Shown here: positions 8,824 to 17,886 of the stretch, in pieces
How the letters are laid out: every line of letters starts with the position of its first letter
How positions within the stretch are numbered: position 1 is the first letter of the stretch
Source of the DNA: Bog-473 sp963738135
GTDB lineage: Bacteria > Actinomycetota > Acidimicrobiia > Acidimicrobiales > RAAP-2
Length of the DNA stretch: 64,000 nucleotides
Reading direction: 5' to 3'
NCBI GenBank assembly: GCA_963738135.1
Contig: CAVTVK010000002.1
Coordinates: 310,001-374,000, forward strand
Made by a program: the position numbers and the translations under genes
Notes under the pieces: model-generated
What the model saw: the letters and a program-made list of their open reading frames with translations, nothing else
Told to the model about the DNA's origin: nothing
Databases searched by the model: none

Positions 8824-9837
8824 GTGGCCGTCGACGTCCCGGCCTCGTCGTCGGACGCAGACCGGAGACTCGAAGGCGAAGCCGAGGTGCGCGTGGCGGA
8901 CCGCTCTCCCGTGGCGGCCGAGGCCGCCGGCGTGAGCCGGAGCGTGGCCCGACGGGGCTCGGTGACCCGCGTGGTCACGCCCACCATCAGCGTCCGCAAG
9001 CGGCTTCGTGAGATCTGGTTGTCGCGCGAGCTCCTGATCTACCTGGTCCGGACCGAAATCAAGGTCAAGTACAAGAACTCGGTCCTGGGGCTCGTGTGGT
9101 CCATGATCGCGCCGGCCATGACGCTGGCCATCTACTTCTTCGTGTTCTCCATCCTGCTGGACAACAAGATGCCGAACTTCGTCATCTACCTCTTCGCCGG
9201 CCTTCTGTTGTGGAACCTGTTCCAACTGGGGGTCCTGACCGGCACGGGCGTCGTGGTGAACAACGCGGGGATCGTCAAGAAGGTGTCCTTTCCCCGTGAG
9301 ATCCTGGCGCTGGCCGCAGTCGGCTCGGCCTGCGTCTTCTTCTTCTTCCAGTCGATCGTCATGGTCATCTTCATGGTGGTCCTGCGCGCTCCTCCGGACC
9401 CGGCCTATTTCCCCCTGCTCATCGTCGCCCTGCTCGCCGGGGTCATCCTCGCTTCGGGCCTGGCCGTGCTGCTCTCGTCCATCAACGTGTACCTGCGCGA
9501 CACGCAACACCTGATTGAGGTCGTTCTGACGGCGTGGTTCTGGGCCTGCCCGATCGTGTACTCGTACCAGACCGTCGAGGCCAAGCTGGGCCCGCGTGGC
9601 CTGACCTGGATCTACCTGGCCAATCCGATGACGCCCCTCGTCCTGGCGTTCCAGCGTTGCCTCTACAACAAGACGAGTTACATCGTCGGCGGCAAGTCCA
9701 TCCCGATACTGCCCCAGCACGGGTACCTCTGGTACGCCGTTCTCGTCGGGATCGTGCTCGTCCTCGCGCTGGCCCTCTTCCTCGTCGGCCTCGCCATCTT
9801 CGGGCGGCTCGAGGGCAACTTCGCCGAGGAGCTCTGA
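8824..9837 (+). CDS. ABC-2 type polysaccharide export permease (Wzm/TagG-like)
   Basis: I chose the GTG at 8824, two bases after the clpP stop; the frame extends back into clpP but a start there would overlap heavily. The 337-residue product has a charged N-terminal tail of about 75 residues, then LIYLVRTEIKVKYKNSVLG, the typical entry into the first helix of Wzm/RfbA permeases, and six hydrophobic segments. With the ATPase directly downstream it forms an ABC exporter for an undecaprenyl-linked polysaccharide or similar glycan. The gap to the ATPase start is 4 bases, and the GAGGAG at its own 3' end probably serves as that gene's ribosome binding site. Confidence 0.88.
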   Translation: MAVDVPASSSDADRRLEGEAEVRVADRSPVAAEAAGVSRSVARRGSVTRVVTPTISVRKRLREIWLSRELLIYLVRTEIKVKYKNSVLGLVWSMIAPAMTLAIYFFVFSILLDNKMPNFVIYLFAGLLLWNLFQLGVLTGTGVVVNNAGIVKKVSFPREILALAAVGSACVFFFFQSIVMVIFMVVLRAPPDPAYFPLLIVALLAGVILASGLAVLLSSINVYLRDTQHLIEVVLTAWFWACPIVYSYQTVEAKLGPRGLTWIYLANPMTPLVLAFQRCLYNKTSYIVGGKSIPILPQHGYLWYAVLVGIVLVLALALFLVGLAIFGRLEGNFAEEL

Positions 9838-9841
9838 TCGC

Positions 9842-11113
9842 ATGAGTGACTTCGCGGTCGACGTGCGCGCCGTCTCGAAGCGGTTCCATCTGGCGCACGG
9901 CCAGTACAAGACGGTCAAGGAGCGCCTGATCCACGGGGGCAAGCGCAAGTCCACCGAGGACTTCTGGGCCCTCGACGACGTCTCCCTCACCGTCCGTGAG
10001 GGGGAGACCCTCGGCATCCTGGGCCGCAACGGCTCGGGCAAGTCGACCCTGCTCAAGTGCATCTGTGGCGTGCTGCAGCCCACCCACGGCGAGGTAGCCG
10101 TGCGGGGCAAGCTGGCCGGCTTGTTGGAGCTGGGCGCCGGCTTTCAGCAGGACCTGACCGGCCGGGAGAACATCTACCTCAACGGCTCCCTGATGGGGAT
10201 GGCCAAGCGCGACGTGGACAAGGTCTTCGATGCCATCGTGGACTTCTCCGAGCTGGAGGAGTTCATCGACGGACCGGTCAAGTTCTATTCGTCCGGTATG
10301 TACGTGCGGCTCGGTTTTGCGGTCGCCGTGAACATGGACCCCGATGTCCTGGTGGTCGACGAGGTCCTGGCCGTGGGGGACGAGCGCTTCCAGCGCAAGT
10401 GCCTCGGCCGGGTCAAGGAGTTCCAGAAGGAGGGCCGGACCATTTTGCTGGTGACGCACGCGGCCGACACCGTGCGGAGCATCTGCGGCCGCGGCGCGGT
10501 GCTGAGCCACGGTCGCCTGGTGGGCGAGGGCGAGCCCGGTGAGGCGACGCGCATCTTCCGTGAGGGACTCATGGCGGAAGGCGCGGGCATGGCGGTGGCC
10601 GACCCCACGCTGGTGGCCGTGCCTGCCTTGCCGACGACGATCGACGTGGACTCGCCCGATACCGCGCGACCGGTCCGCTTCCGCTCCGTGCACCGGATCT
10701 ACTCGGGTGACAACAACGTCCCCTACATGAGCACGGGTGACGATCTCACCATCCGGGTCGAGTTCGAAGCGCTCCACCCCACCCCCGATGTCGTCTTCTC
10801 ACTCGAGATCCGGGACGCCGACAACACCATGGTGACGCGCACCGACACGTCGATCATCGGCATGGTGGTCGACGCCCCGCGCGGGGTCAGTGTGATGCAC
10901 TTCGGGATCGTCAAGATGCCCCTGCTCGACGGCACGTTCACCTTCGCCATGGGAATCCAGAGCCGGGACGGCATTCTCTACGACTGGCAGGAGTCGGCCG
11001 GGACCTTCGCGGTCATGAACCCGGGCAAGACGACCGGCGCGCTGCGCATGGACGTGCACGCAGCTCTCATCTCGACCGAGAGCGACGTCGATTCGTCTGC
11101 CGCGCTCGCCTAA
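9842..11113 (+). CDS. polysaccharide ABC exporter ATPase with Wzt-type C-terminal domain
   Basis: In this 423-residue ATPase, Walker A is GRNGSGKST at 61-69, the signature-like FYSSGMYVRLGFA ends at about 160, and Walker B is VLVVDEVLAVGD at 169-180. The shortened signature (SSGM in place of LSGGQ) is characteristic of O-antigen/teichoic acid exporters. After about residue 275 comes a beta-rich domain resembling Wzt_C, which in Wzt proteins binds the modified non-reducing end of the glycan and couples termination to export. The adjacent methyltransferases could supply such a terminal modification; that is an inference. It is in one transcription unit with the permease and probably with the genes to 14449. 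Confidence 0.9.
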   Translation: MSDFAVDVRAVSKRFHLAHGQYKTVKERLIHGGKRKSTEDFWALDDVSLTVREGETLGILGRNGSGKSTLLKCICGVLQPTHGEVAVRGKLAGLLELGAGFQQDLTGRENIYLNGSLMGMAKRDVDKVFDAIVDFSELEEFIDGPVKFYSSGMYVRLGFAVAVNMDPDVLVVDEVLAVGDERFQRKCLGRVKEFQKEGRTILLVTHAADTVRSICGRGAVLSHGRLVGEGEPGEATRIFREGLMAEGAGMAVADPTLVAVPALPTTIDVDSPDTARPVRFRSVHRIYSGDNNVPYMSTGDDLTIRVEFEALHPTPDVVFSLEIRDADNTMVTRTDTSIIGMVVDAPRGVSVMHFGIVKMPLLDGTFTFAMGIQSRDGILYDWQESAGTFAVMNPGKTTGALRMDVHAALISTESDVDSSAALA

Positions 11114-11136
11114 CCGGTTCGGGCCAGACTCGCGCC

Positions 11137-12147
11137 ATGAGTGACACGCACCAGATGCCCGCGGGAGACCCCGAGGCGTACGTGACCCAGGTCATGGCGG
11201 AGATTGCCGAGGAGGTCCGGCTGCGGCGGATCTCGGGCGACCTGCCGCCCAAGCTCGAGCGCGAGCTGGACGAGCTCTTCCTGGCCCACTCGCCGGTTGC
11301 GGGTCGCGGTGGCGACCTGGGCGACGCGCTGCGCATGGTCGACGCCGCCACGTTCATCGACCCCGTGGTGCCCGTGGAATCCGAGCGGGCCGCGGGTGCG
11401 GTCGTCAAGAAGGGCATGCGTTCCCTCCTGCTCTGGTACGTCGGGTGGCTGACGCACCAGATGAGCCAGTCGGCCTCCGCCGTCAGCCGCGCCCTGCACA
11501 TCGTGGATGACCGCCTGCAGGCGCTCGAGCACCAGGTGGACGGCCAGCGTGTGCCGGCAGCGGACGTGGTCGAGTTCCCCGCCCTGCAGCACGGCGACGC
11601 CTGGTGGGTCGAACCCGCCACCGCCGCCGTGGCCAAGGCGCCCGGACGCGTCCTCCACGCCGCCTGCGGCGACGGCTGGTTCGTGCGCCGGGTCGTGGAG
11701 GCCGGCGGCGATGCCTACGGCGTCGACCCCCGCGCCCACGTCATTGCCGAGGCCGAACTCGGGCCGCTCGACCTGCGCAGCGAGGGCGTGGCGGCTCACC
11801 TCCGTGCGGTGGCCGCTGCGGGCTTGGGCGCCATCGTGCTGAGCAGCACTGTCGAGGGAATGGCCGCGGCCGAGCGCGGCCAATTGCTCGACGTGATCGG
11901 AACCGGCCTGGCCCCGGGCGGCACGCTCGTCGTCCATTCCGTGACCCGACAGGCCTGGGAAGCAGCCGACGCGCCGCCCGAGACCGACCTGGCCGCCGGC
12001 CGGCCGCTGCGTCCCGAGGCGTGGTGCAGCCTTCTGGGGCGGAGCGGGTACGACGCCGTGGCCCACTCGGGTCCGGGCGGGGCCGACTTCCTCGTCATAG
12101 CGCTCCGGTCCGCCATCACCTCGCCGTACGCTCCCGCAGAACGGTGA
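11137..12147 (+). CDS. class I SAM methyltransferase with N-terminal helical region (copy 1)
   Basis: The first 150 residues are helical and highly charged, probably a coiled-coil or dimerisation region (PKLERELDELFLAH). The last 190 residues hold a Rossmann methyltransferase core with GRVLHAACGDGWFVRRV as SAM motif I and an acidic residue in YGVDP. It belongs in the same gene arrangement as the methyltransferase at 17887: N-terminal helices, degenerate methyltransferase core, and a stop overlapping the GTG of a glycosyltransferase. Acceptor unknown; methylation of the exported glycan is the natural hypothesis. The SAM motif is unusual (ACGDG for the common GxGxG), so activity is not certain. 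Confidence 0.7.
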   Translation: MSDTHQMPAGDPEAYVTQVMAEIAEEVRLRRISGDLPPKLERELDELFLAHSPVAGRGGDLGDALRMVDAATFIDPVVPVESERAAGAVVKKGMRSLLLWYVGWLTHQMSQSASAVSRALHIVDDRLQALEHQVDGQRVPAADVVEFPALQHGDAWWVEPATAAVAKAPGRVLHAACGDGWFVRRVVEAGGDAYGVDPRAHVIAEAELGPLDLRSEGVAAHLRAVAAAGLGAIVLSSTVEGMAAAERGQLLDVIGTGLAPGGTLVVHSVTRQAWEAADAPPETDLAAGRPLRPEAWCSLLGRSGYDAVAHSGPGGADFLVIALRSAITSPYAPAER

Positions 12148-13247
12148 GCGCCGCCGCCGGGGGGCCGGTGGCCGTGCACCAGTTCATCGCCACGCTCAAC
12201 CCGCACGACGCCACCGGGACGCATGCGCTGAAGCTGCGCGAAGCGTTGCGCGCCGCCGGGTGGCGCTCCGAGATCTTCGCCGAGGCGATCCACGACGACC
12301 TGGCGTCCGAGGCGTTCAAGCACTGGATGTATCCCGAGCACGCCGCCGCAGGCGACGTAGCGATCTACCAGTTCACGACGTCCTCGGCCGTGGCCGGCTA
12401 TCTGGCCGAGCACGGGCTCCCGCTGATTCTGGACTTCCACAACTTCACCGGACCGGAGTTCTTCGCCGGCTGGGAGCCGCAGAGCGTCACGCGGGCAGCG
12501 GCGGCGGCGGAAGAATTGGCGCTGCTCGCTCCACGGGCACTGCTGGGGTTGGCCAAGAGCCCGTTCAGCGAGGAGGAGTTGCGGCGGTCGGGTTGCCGGC
12601 GCACCACGGTCGTGCCCGTGCTGGCGGACTACCGGCGCGTCACCGCGCCGCCGGACGCCCGGGTGGCGGCTGAGCTGGCCCGCGCCCGGGCGAAGGGTGG
12701 CGCCGATCTGCTGTTCGTCGGGCGGATCGTGCCCTCGAAGGCCCAGCACGAGCTGGTCAAGGCACTGTGGGCGTTCCGTCGGCTCTACGACGGGAAGGCG
12801 CGCCTCCATCTGGTCGGCGGCACGTCGAGCTTCGAGTACACCAAGGCCCTGCAGGACTTCGTGCACGATCTCGGCCTGTCCGCCGCCGTGCGACTGCCTG
12901 GCGAGGTGTCGGACGCCGCGCTGGCTGCCTACTTCGATGTCGCCGACGTCTATCTCTCGCTGTCCGCCCACGAGGGGTTCGGCGTCCCACTCGTGGAGGC
13001 CATGGTGGCCGGCGTGCCCGTCGTCACCCGCGGTGCCGGCGCGGTGTCCGACACGGTGGCCGACGCCGCGCTGGTGCTGGCCGCGGCCGACCCGTCCTAC
13101 ATTGCGGCGGCCGTGCACCGGGTCTGCACCGACCAACGCCTGCGCTCCACCTTGACGGCCGCCGGGACGCGTCGTGCGGCCGAGCTCTCCGCCGACGGGG
13201 GCGTCCGCATCGTCGACGCCGTCGCCACGGTGGTGGGGCGACCATGA
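12144..13247 (+). CDS. GT4-family glycosyltransferase (module 1)
   Basis: GTG 12144 overlaps the preceding stop (GTGA) and gives 367 residues; GTG 12168 is a possible alternative. It has a GT-B fold. The N-terminal half carries HQFIATLNPHDATGTHALKL, the opening shared by four glycosyltransferases in this locus. The C-terminal half has LLFVGRIVPSKAQHELV and the donor-binding motif SAHEGFGVPLVEAM (E-x7-E) of GT4 retaining enzymes. It would add a sugar from a nucleotide-sugar donor to the lipid-linked glycan at the cytoplasmic face. Donor and linkage cannot be predicted. It is translationally coupled on both sides. Confidence 0.85.
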   Translation: MSAAAGGPVAVHQFIATLNPHDATGTHALKLREALRAAGWRSEIFAEAIHDDLASEAFKHWMYPEHAAAGDVAIYQFTTSSAVAGYLAEHGLPLILDFHNFTGPEFFAGWEPQSVTRAAAAAEELALLAPRALLGLAKSPFSEEELRRSGCRRTTVVPVLADYRRVTAPPDARVAAELARARAKGGADLLFVGRIVPSKAQHELVKALWAFRRLYDGKARLHLVGGTSSFEYTKALQDFVHDLGLSAAVRLPGEVSDAALAAYFDVADVYLSLSAHEGFGVPLVEAMVAGVPVVTRGAGAVSDTVADAALVLAAADPSYIAAAVHRVCTDQRLRSTLTAAGTRRAAELSADGGVRIVDAVATVVGRP

Positions 13248-14449
13248 GCAGAAAGGTGGCGTTCGTCACGCCTCGCTACGGGCCCCAGATCATGGGTGGC
13301 GCCGAGACGGCGGTGCGCCAACTGGCCGAGCACCTCCGCGCCCTGACGGACTGGGAGGCCGAGGTGCACACGACGTGCGCGCTCGACGCCATCACCTGGG
13401 CCGATGAGCTCGAGCCGGGTACCACCACCATCAACGGGGTGACCGTCCACCGGCACCCCTCCGCGCACGGCCGCCTGCCCGACTTCTACGGCCTCGACGG
13501 AACCGTCCGTCTCGCCCCCCGCCTGGCCACCCGGGAGCAGGGTGAGCGGTGGGTCGACTACAACGGGCCCGTCTCCCCGCGACTCGTCGACGCCGTCGTG
13601 GAGTCCGACGCCGACGTCGTGGCCTTTTCCCCCTACCTGTACCACCCGACCGTGGCGGCCATCGGCAAGGTGCGGGTGCCGGCCGTGTTCCACCCGGCGG
13701 CCCACGACGAGCCGGCCCTCTACCTGCCGGTGTTCCGAGGCACCTTTGGGGACGCCGACGCCTTCTGCTTCTACACGGCGTCGGAGCGGACACTCGTCGA
13801 ACGGATGTACAACGTGGCGGAGCGCCCCCAGATCGTGCTCGGCCTCGGCGTGGGCGACTCGGAGGCGACCGGCCGCCCGGGCGGCGAGCTGGCGGGACTG
13901 GGGGACCGCCCCTACATCGTGAGCGTCGGGCGCGTGGACGAGCACAAGGGCTCCAAGATGCTCGCCTCCTACTTCGCCACCTACAAAGAGCGGCATCCCG
14001 GGCCTCTGGCGTTGGCGTTGGTGGGGCCGGTCTCCTACGAGCTCGCGCCCCATCCCGACATAGTCGTGACGGGCGCCGTGAGCGAGCCCGACAAGTGGGA
14101 CATCATGCGCGACGCCCTGGTGTCGGTGTCGCCGTCGGCTCTCGAGTCGTTCTCCCTCGTGGTGATAGAGGCCTGGGTCGAGCGCCTGCCCGTCTTGGTG
14201 AACGGCTCCTGCGGGCCGACCCGGGAACACTCCGAGCGCTCGGGAGGGGGACTGTGGTTCACGTCCTACCCGGAGTTCGAGGCGGTGCTCGACCGGCTGG
14301 TGTCCGACGCCGAGCTGCGTGCCGAACTCGGGAGCCGCGGTCGGGTCTTCGTCGACCGGCACTTCCGCTGGCCCGTGCTGATCGAGCGCTACGAACAGTT
14401 CCTCGCGACCGTGGCGGAGCGTGGACGGGGCACGCCCGGCCTGTTCTGA
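13244..14449 (+). CDS. GT4-family glycosyltransferase
   Basis: ATG 13244 overlaps the upstream stop (ATGA). The 401-residue GT-B protein begins KVAFVTPRYGPQIMGGAE, the usual acceptor-side N-terminus of GT4 enzymes. It has YIVSVGRVDEHKGSKML at the start of the donor domain, and VSPSALESFSLVVIEAW supplies the E-x7-E motif. It is a different subgroup from its neighbours, lacking the HQF...DAxGxH opening. It is the last gene of this plus-strand unit and converges on the methyltransferase at 14472 with 22 bases between the stops. Likely another sugar transferase of the same pathway. Confidence 0.85.
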   Translation: MSRKVAFVTPRYGPQIMGGAETAVRQLAEHLRALTDWEAEVHTTCALDAITWADELEPGTTTINGVTVHRHPSAHGRLPDFYGLDGTVRLAPRLATREQGERWVDYNGPVSPRLVDAVVESDADVVAFSPYLYHPTVAAIGKVRVPAVFHPAAHDEPALYLPVFRGTFGDADAFCFYTASERTLVERMYNVAERPQIVLGLGVGDSEATGRPGGELAGLGDRPYIVSVGRVDEHKGSKMLASYFATYKERHPGPLALALVGPVSYELAPHPDIVVTGAVSEPDKWDIMRDALVSVSPSALESFSLVVIEAWVERLPVLVNGSCGPTREHSERSGGGLWFTSYPEFEAVLDRLVSDAELRAELGSRGRVFVDRHFRWPVLIERYEQFLATVAERGRGTPGLF

Positions 14450-14471
14450 GCCCGGCGACGGCCGGCCCGGA

Positions 14472-15374
14472 TCAGAAGAGCGGGCGACCCACGACGGTGT
14501 ACATGGGCTGCGCGATGGCGTTGCTGCCGATGTCGTGTGCGAGGTGGTGGCGCTGGGAGTGCATGGTGGTCTCGGTCTGCCCGAAGCCGAGGCGCTCCAG
14601 CATGGAGATGACGGCTCCGGGATAGATCGACCACCAGTTGGTGAGGTGGTGCTCGGCCGAGGGGGAGAAGCGCATGATGTTGGTCTGCGGCGGGTCGAGG
14701 TCGTCCTGCAGTGGCTCCGTGACGATCATCGTCCCCGTCGTCCGCTGCGCCGCTTGCGAGAGCGCCCCCCAGGGCTCACGCAGGTGCAACAGGATGGCAC
14801 CCACCACGGTGACGTCGAATGTCCCGAGGTCGGCCGGCATGTCGTAGATGTTCCCCTGCACGAACTTGGCCGACGAGCCCAGAGTGCGGTGCAGGTACCA
14901 CCAGGCGTCGTGATTGCGGTCGATGGTCTCCTGCATGACGCGCAATCGCTCCTCGTGCTGGTCCACTCCCTTGAGGGGAAGGGTGTCGATGGGGACGTCG
15001 AAGCCGGCCTCGAAGGCGACCACCTCGGCGCCCATGCGCTCCATGGTGAACGTCAGGTAGCCGGTGGCCGGTCCGAGCTCCAGCACACGCTTGCCGGCGA
15101 GGTCCACACCGCCGAGGTATTCGGACTCTTGGCCCCGCAGGTCCCACACGCCGGGCAGCACGGTGCCGTCGGGAAGCTCGAAGGCGTGATACCAGACGAA
15201 ATCGGTGAGGTCGGCGCCCTCACGACGCTTCGACACGGCGGCCTGAAAGGCCGGGTCGAGCTGGCCGAGGTAGTCGTGTGGCGGGTAGGAGGGAAGGAGC
15301 GGGCCGCGCGGAGCCGTTGTCGCCGGGGCGGGCGAGCCGGAGGGCCCGCGCTCGGTGTCGCGTCGCCGGAACAT
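14472..15374 (-). CDS. class I SAM-dependent methyltransferase
   Basis: The 300-residue protein has SAM motif I KRVLELGPATGYLTFTMER, an acidic VVAFEAG at the second strand and VTVVGAILLHLREPWGAL as motif IV. The first 65 residues contain PPHDYLGQLDPAF and a Trp/His-rich segment (WYHAFELPDG). The overall layout resembles the group that includes CmoB-like and sugar or small-molecule methyltransferases. Substrate unknown. It sits alone on the minus strand inside the polysaccharide locus, converging with the glycosyltransferase at 13244, so a glycan or lipid-carrier acceptor is plausible. Confidence 0.75.
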   Translation of the reverse strand: MFRRRDTERGPSGSPAPATTAPRGPLLPSYPPHDYLGQLDPAFQAAVSKRREGADLTDFVWYHAFELPDGTVLPGVWDLRGQESEYLGGVDLAGKRVLELGPATGYLTFTMERMGAEVVAFEAGFDVPIDTLPLKGVDQHEERLRVMQETIDRNHDAWWYLHRTLGSSAKFVQGNIYDMPADLGTFDVTVVGAILLHLREPWGALSQAAQRTTGTMIVTEPLQDDLDPPQTNIMRFSPSAEHHLTNWWSIYPGAVISMLERLGFGQTETTMHSQRHHLAHDIGSNAIAQPMYTVVGRPLF

Positions 15375-15434
15375 GGGCCGTCACCTTACGACAGGGAGGC
15401 GGGCGCACCCGGGAGTGTCGCCCGCGGGCCTGGG

Positions 15435-17792
15435 CTAGAAGCCGTCCATGCCGACCATCGGCTTGTTCAGGTGCTGCCCGCCCATGGAGCCGCGGAACGG
15501 CGCGTCGCCGTAGCTGAAGATGCCGCCGTCCGACGCCACGAACCAGTAGCCCAGCCCGTCACCGGTGGATTGCATCGCCACCACCGGCTGGTTGAGATGG
15601 ATGGAACCGGTGGAGCCGAAGAAGGGCGCCCCGAAAGCGAAGATGCCGCCGTCCGAGCCCACCAGCCAGTAGCCGCCGGTCACCGGGTCGGGCGTGATGC
15701 CCACGATGAAGCCGTTCAGATGGAGGCCGAGTGAGGGGATGTCGCCGGCGGGGGTGGCATCCCCGAAGGAGAAGACCCGACCGGTCGTGCTCACCTCCCA
15801 GTACCCGCCGCCGTCGGGCGTCGCCGCCATCCCCACGATGCTCTGTCCGGGGACGGACGCGGCGGAACCGTAGAACTGCGCATCGCCGTAGGAGAAGATG
15901 CCGCCGTCCGAGGCCACCAACCAGTACCCTCTGCCGTCAGGGGTGGCCGCCATGCCTGTCACGGGTGCGTTGAGCTTGAGGGAACCGGTCGAGCCGTAGA
16001 AGCCGGAGTTGCCGTAGGAGAACACCCCTCCGTCCGACGCGACCAGCCAGTAGCCACCTTGGCCCGGCACGGCCGCCATGCCGACCACGGGCTTGTTGAG
16101 GCTGATGCTTCCCGTGCTCCCGCAGAAGTCCTGCCCGAAGGCGAAGATCCCACCGTCGGAGGCCACGCTCAGATAGCCGTTCTGCGCCGCCGCCGGACGG
16201 TTGCAGGTCCCCAGTGCGTTGCCGCCCCCGACGAAGCCGGTCAGCGCGGCATCGTGATGGAATTGGGGCCACCCGCCGGCCTTGACGGCGTTGGCCGAGG
16301 AGGACCCGGCGACCTCGAAGTGCTGGACGATGCCCTGCACGTAGTTGGCGCCGTTGGGCTGGAAGTACCCGGCCACCGTGATCCCGATGGACCCGTTGGC
16401 ATCCGGCGTGACCACCGCCGCGTTCTGGAAACCCCATTGACCGCCCGAGGGCACGACGCCGCCGTTGCCCGAACCGTCGTCGACGTGGGCCACCTGCAGG
16501 CCGGAGGGCCCGTCGAGGATGAACAGGCCGTGCGTGGTCGGCACGATCACGTCCTGCGCGCCGCTGCCGTTGAGATCAGCCGTCGTCACGGAGCCGAGGA
16601 CGGGACCACCCACGGTGGTCCGCCAGAGGGTGGCACCCGTGGCGGCATTGAGCGCGTACACCGAGCCGTTGCTGGTGCCTTCGACGGCGGCGAGCTGCCC
16701 ATTGCCCTGCACGTCGGCCAGCGCGGGACTGCCTCCCGTCGAGCCGTCGAGGGTGTCGTTCCACACCTGGTTGCACTTGGTGTCGAAGACCTTGACGGTG
16801 TTCTCGTCGCTGGCGCCCGGGTAGAAGGTGCCCGTGCCGGTGGCGATCCCGTAGGCCCCGCCGGGGAGGATGGGGCCGACGGCGGGGGAGGAGTCGACCT
16901 GCTCGTTCGTGTTGGCGCTGCAAACGATCCCGCCGTGGTCGTTGTACACCCGGACGTGGCCTCCGTTGGAGTAGTGCGTCCCGAGTGCGAAACCCTGCGA
17001 CGATGCGCCACCGACGGCGAAGTCGTCCGAGCCGGTGCCGTAGAAGTCGCCCGCCGCCGCCGTGGAGAACACGCTGTCGGCGGAGAACTGCGGCCAGCCC
17101 GCGGCCGGCACGCCGTTCGCCGCGTTGAGCCCGTAGGTCATTTGGCCGAGCGAGCCGCCCTCGACGAGCGATCCCCCGTTGGCGATCGACAGCGACGCCT
17201 GTACGCCACCGTCAGGGGCGGTGTCAGTGGGCGGATTGGTGACGACCTGGTTCCATGACTCCGTCCCGTTCGGGGCGTACACGTAGTAGCCGCCGTCGAC
17301 CGGCGCGGCCGCGTTCCCGGCACCGAAGTACAGCTCGTTGTTGCCGCCGACCGAGGCGGTCGAGTCGACGGGTGGTCGCCCGGGGATCGCCACGCCGTTG
17401 ACGCCCGTCGCCGGCAACCCCCCGGAGGGATTGCTCAAGCAACCCTGGCCCGAGCCCACGGCGCTGCCCGTCCCGCTGCCCCAGCCCGGGAGGACCGCGC
17501 CGGTCAGCAGGCTGAGGCCGTAGATGGCGCCCTGGCGGTCACCGACCTCGATCCCGGGGGTGCCGCCGTCGTTGAACGCCACCGGTGAAGCCTGGGCGAC
17601 CCCGCACGGCGCGTCGTTGAGGATCGTGCCCGCACCGGCATTCCACGTTTCGGTGAGTGACAGCGGAGCCGGAGCGCCCGACACGCTCTGCGGCGTCTCG
17701 GCCACGAGGGCGATGCTCGCTCCGGTCACGGTGACGCCCACCAGAAGGCATCGGGTCGCCAAAGTGCGCGTGCTGTTCACGTTGCCCTGCAT
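15435..17792 (-). CDS. exported FG-GAP/PQQ-like propeller protein with 43-residue C-terminal repeats
   Basis: ATG 17792 is preferred because it puts a signal peptide (TRTLATRCLLVGVTVTGASI) at the start; ATG 17834 is 14 codons upstream in frame. The 785-residue product has an N-terminal beta-propeller region with repeated Asp/Asn-Gly-Ser blades such as LADVQGNGQLAAVEGTSNG and TTADLNGSGAQDVIVP. At the C-terminus about six repeats of roughly 43 residues occur, with core GGYWLVASDGGIFSYG followed by FYGSTGS and LNxPVxGM. The same repeat ends the SpoIID-like protein at 22238. It is probably a cell-wall-associated or secreted protein of unknown role. It is divergent from the methyltransferase at 17887. 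Confidence 0.7.
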   Translation of the reverse strand: MQGNVNSTRTLATRCLLVGVTVTGASIALVAETPQSVSGAPAPLSLTETWNAGAGTILNDAPCGVAQASPVAFNDGGTPGIEVGDRQGAIYGLSLLTGAVLPGWGSGTGSAVGSGQGCLSNPSGGLPATGVNGVAIPGRPPVDSTASVGGNNELYFGAGNAAAPVDGGYYVYAPNGTESWNQVVTNPPTDTAPDGGVQASLSIANGGSLVEGGSLGQMTYGLNAANGVPAAGWPQFSADSVFSTAAAGDFYGTGSDDFAVGGASSQGFALGTHYSNGGHVRVYNDHGGIVCSANTNEQVDSSPAVGPILPGGAYGIATGTGTFYPGASDENTVKVFDTKCNQVWNDTLDGSTGGSPALADVQGNGQLAAVEGTSNGSVYALNAATGATLWRTTVGGPVLGSVTTADLNGSGAQDVIVPTTHGLFILDGPSGLQVAHVDDGSGNGGVVPSGGQWGFQNAAVVTPDANGSIGITVAGYFQPNGANYVQGIVQHFEVAGSSSANAVKAGGWPQFHHDAALTGFVGGGNALGTCNRPAAAQNGYLSVASDGGIFAFGQDFCGSTGSISLNKPVVGMAAVPGQGGYWLVASDGGVFSYGNSGFYGSTGSLKLNAPVTGMAATPDGRGYWLVASDGGIFSYGDAQFYGSAASVPGQSIVGMAATPDGGGYWEVSTTGRVFSFGDATPAGDIPSLGLHLNGFIVGITPDPVTGGYWLVGSDGGIFAFGAPFFGSTGSIHLNQPVVAMQSTGDGLGYWFVASDGGIFSYGDAPFRGSMGGQHLNKPMVGMDGF

Positions 17793-17886
17793 TCTCTCCG
17801 CATCGTGCGAAGGTACTCGTTTGGAGCGGGTCAAAAAAGGCAGACATCAGAATGAAAGGGGCGCATCGCCGGTAGCATCGGGCGCC

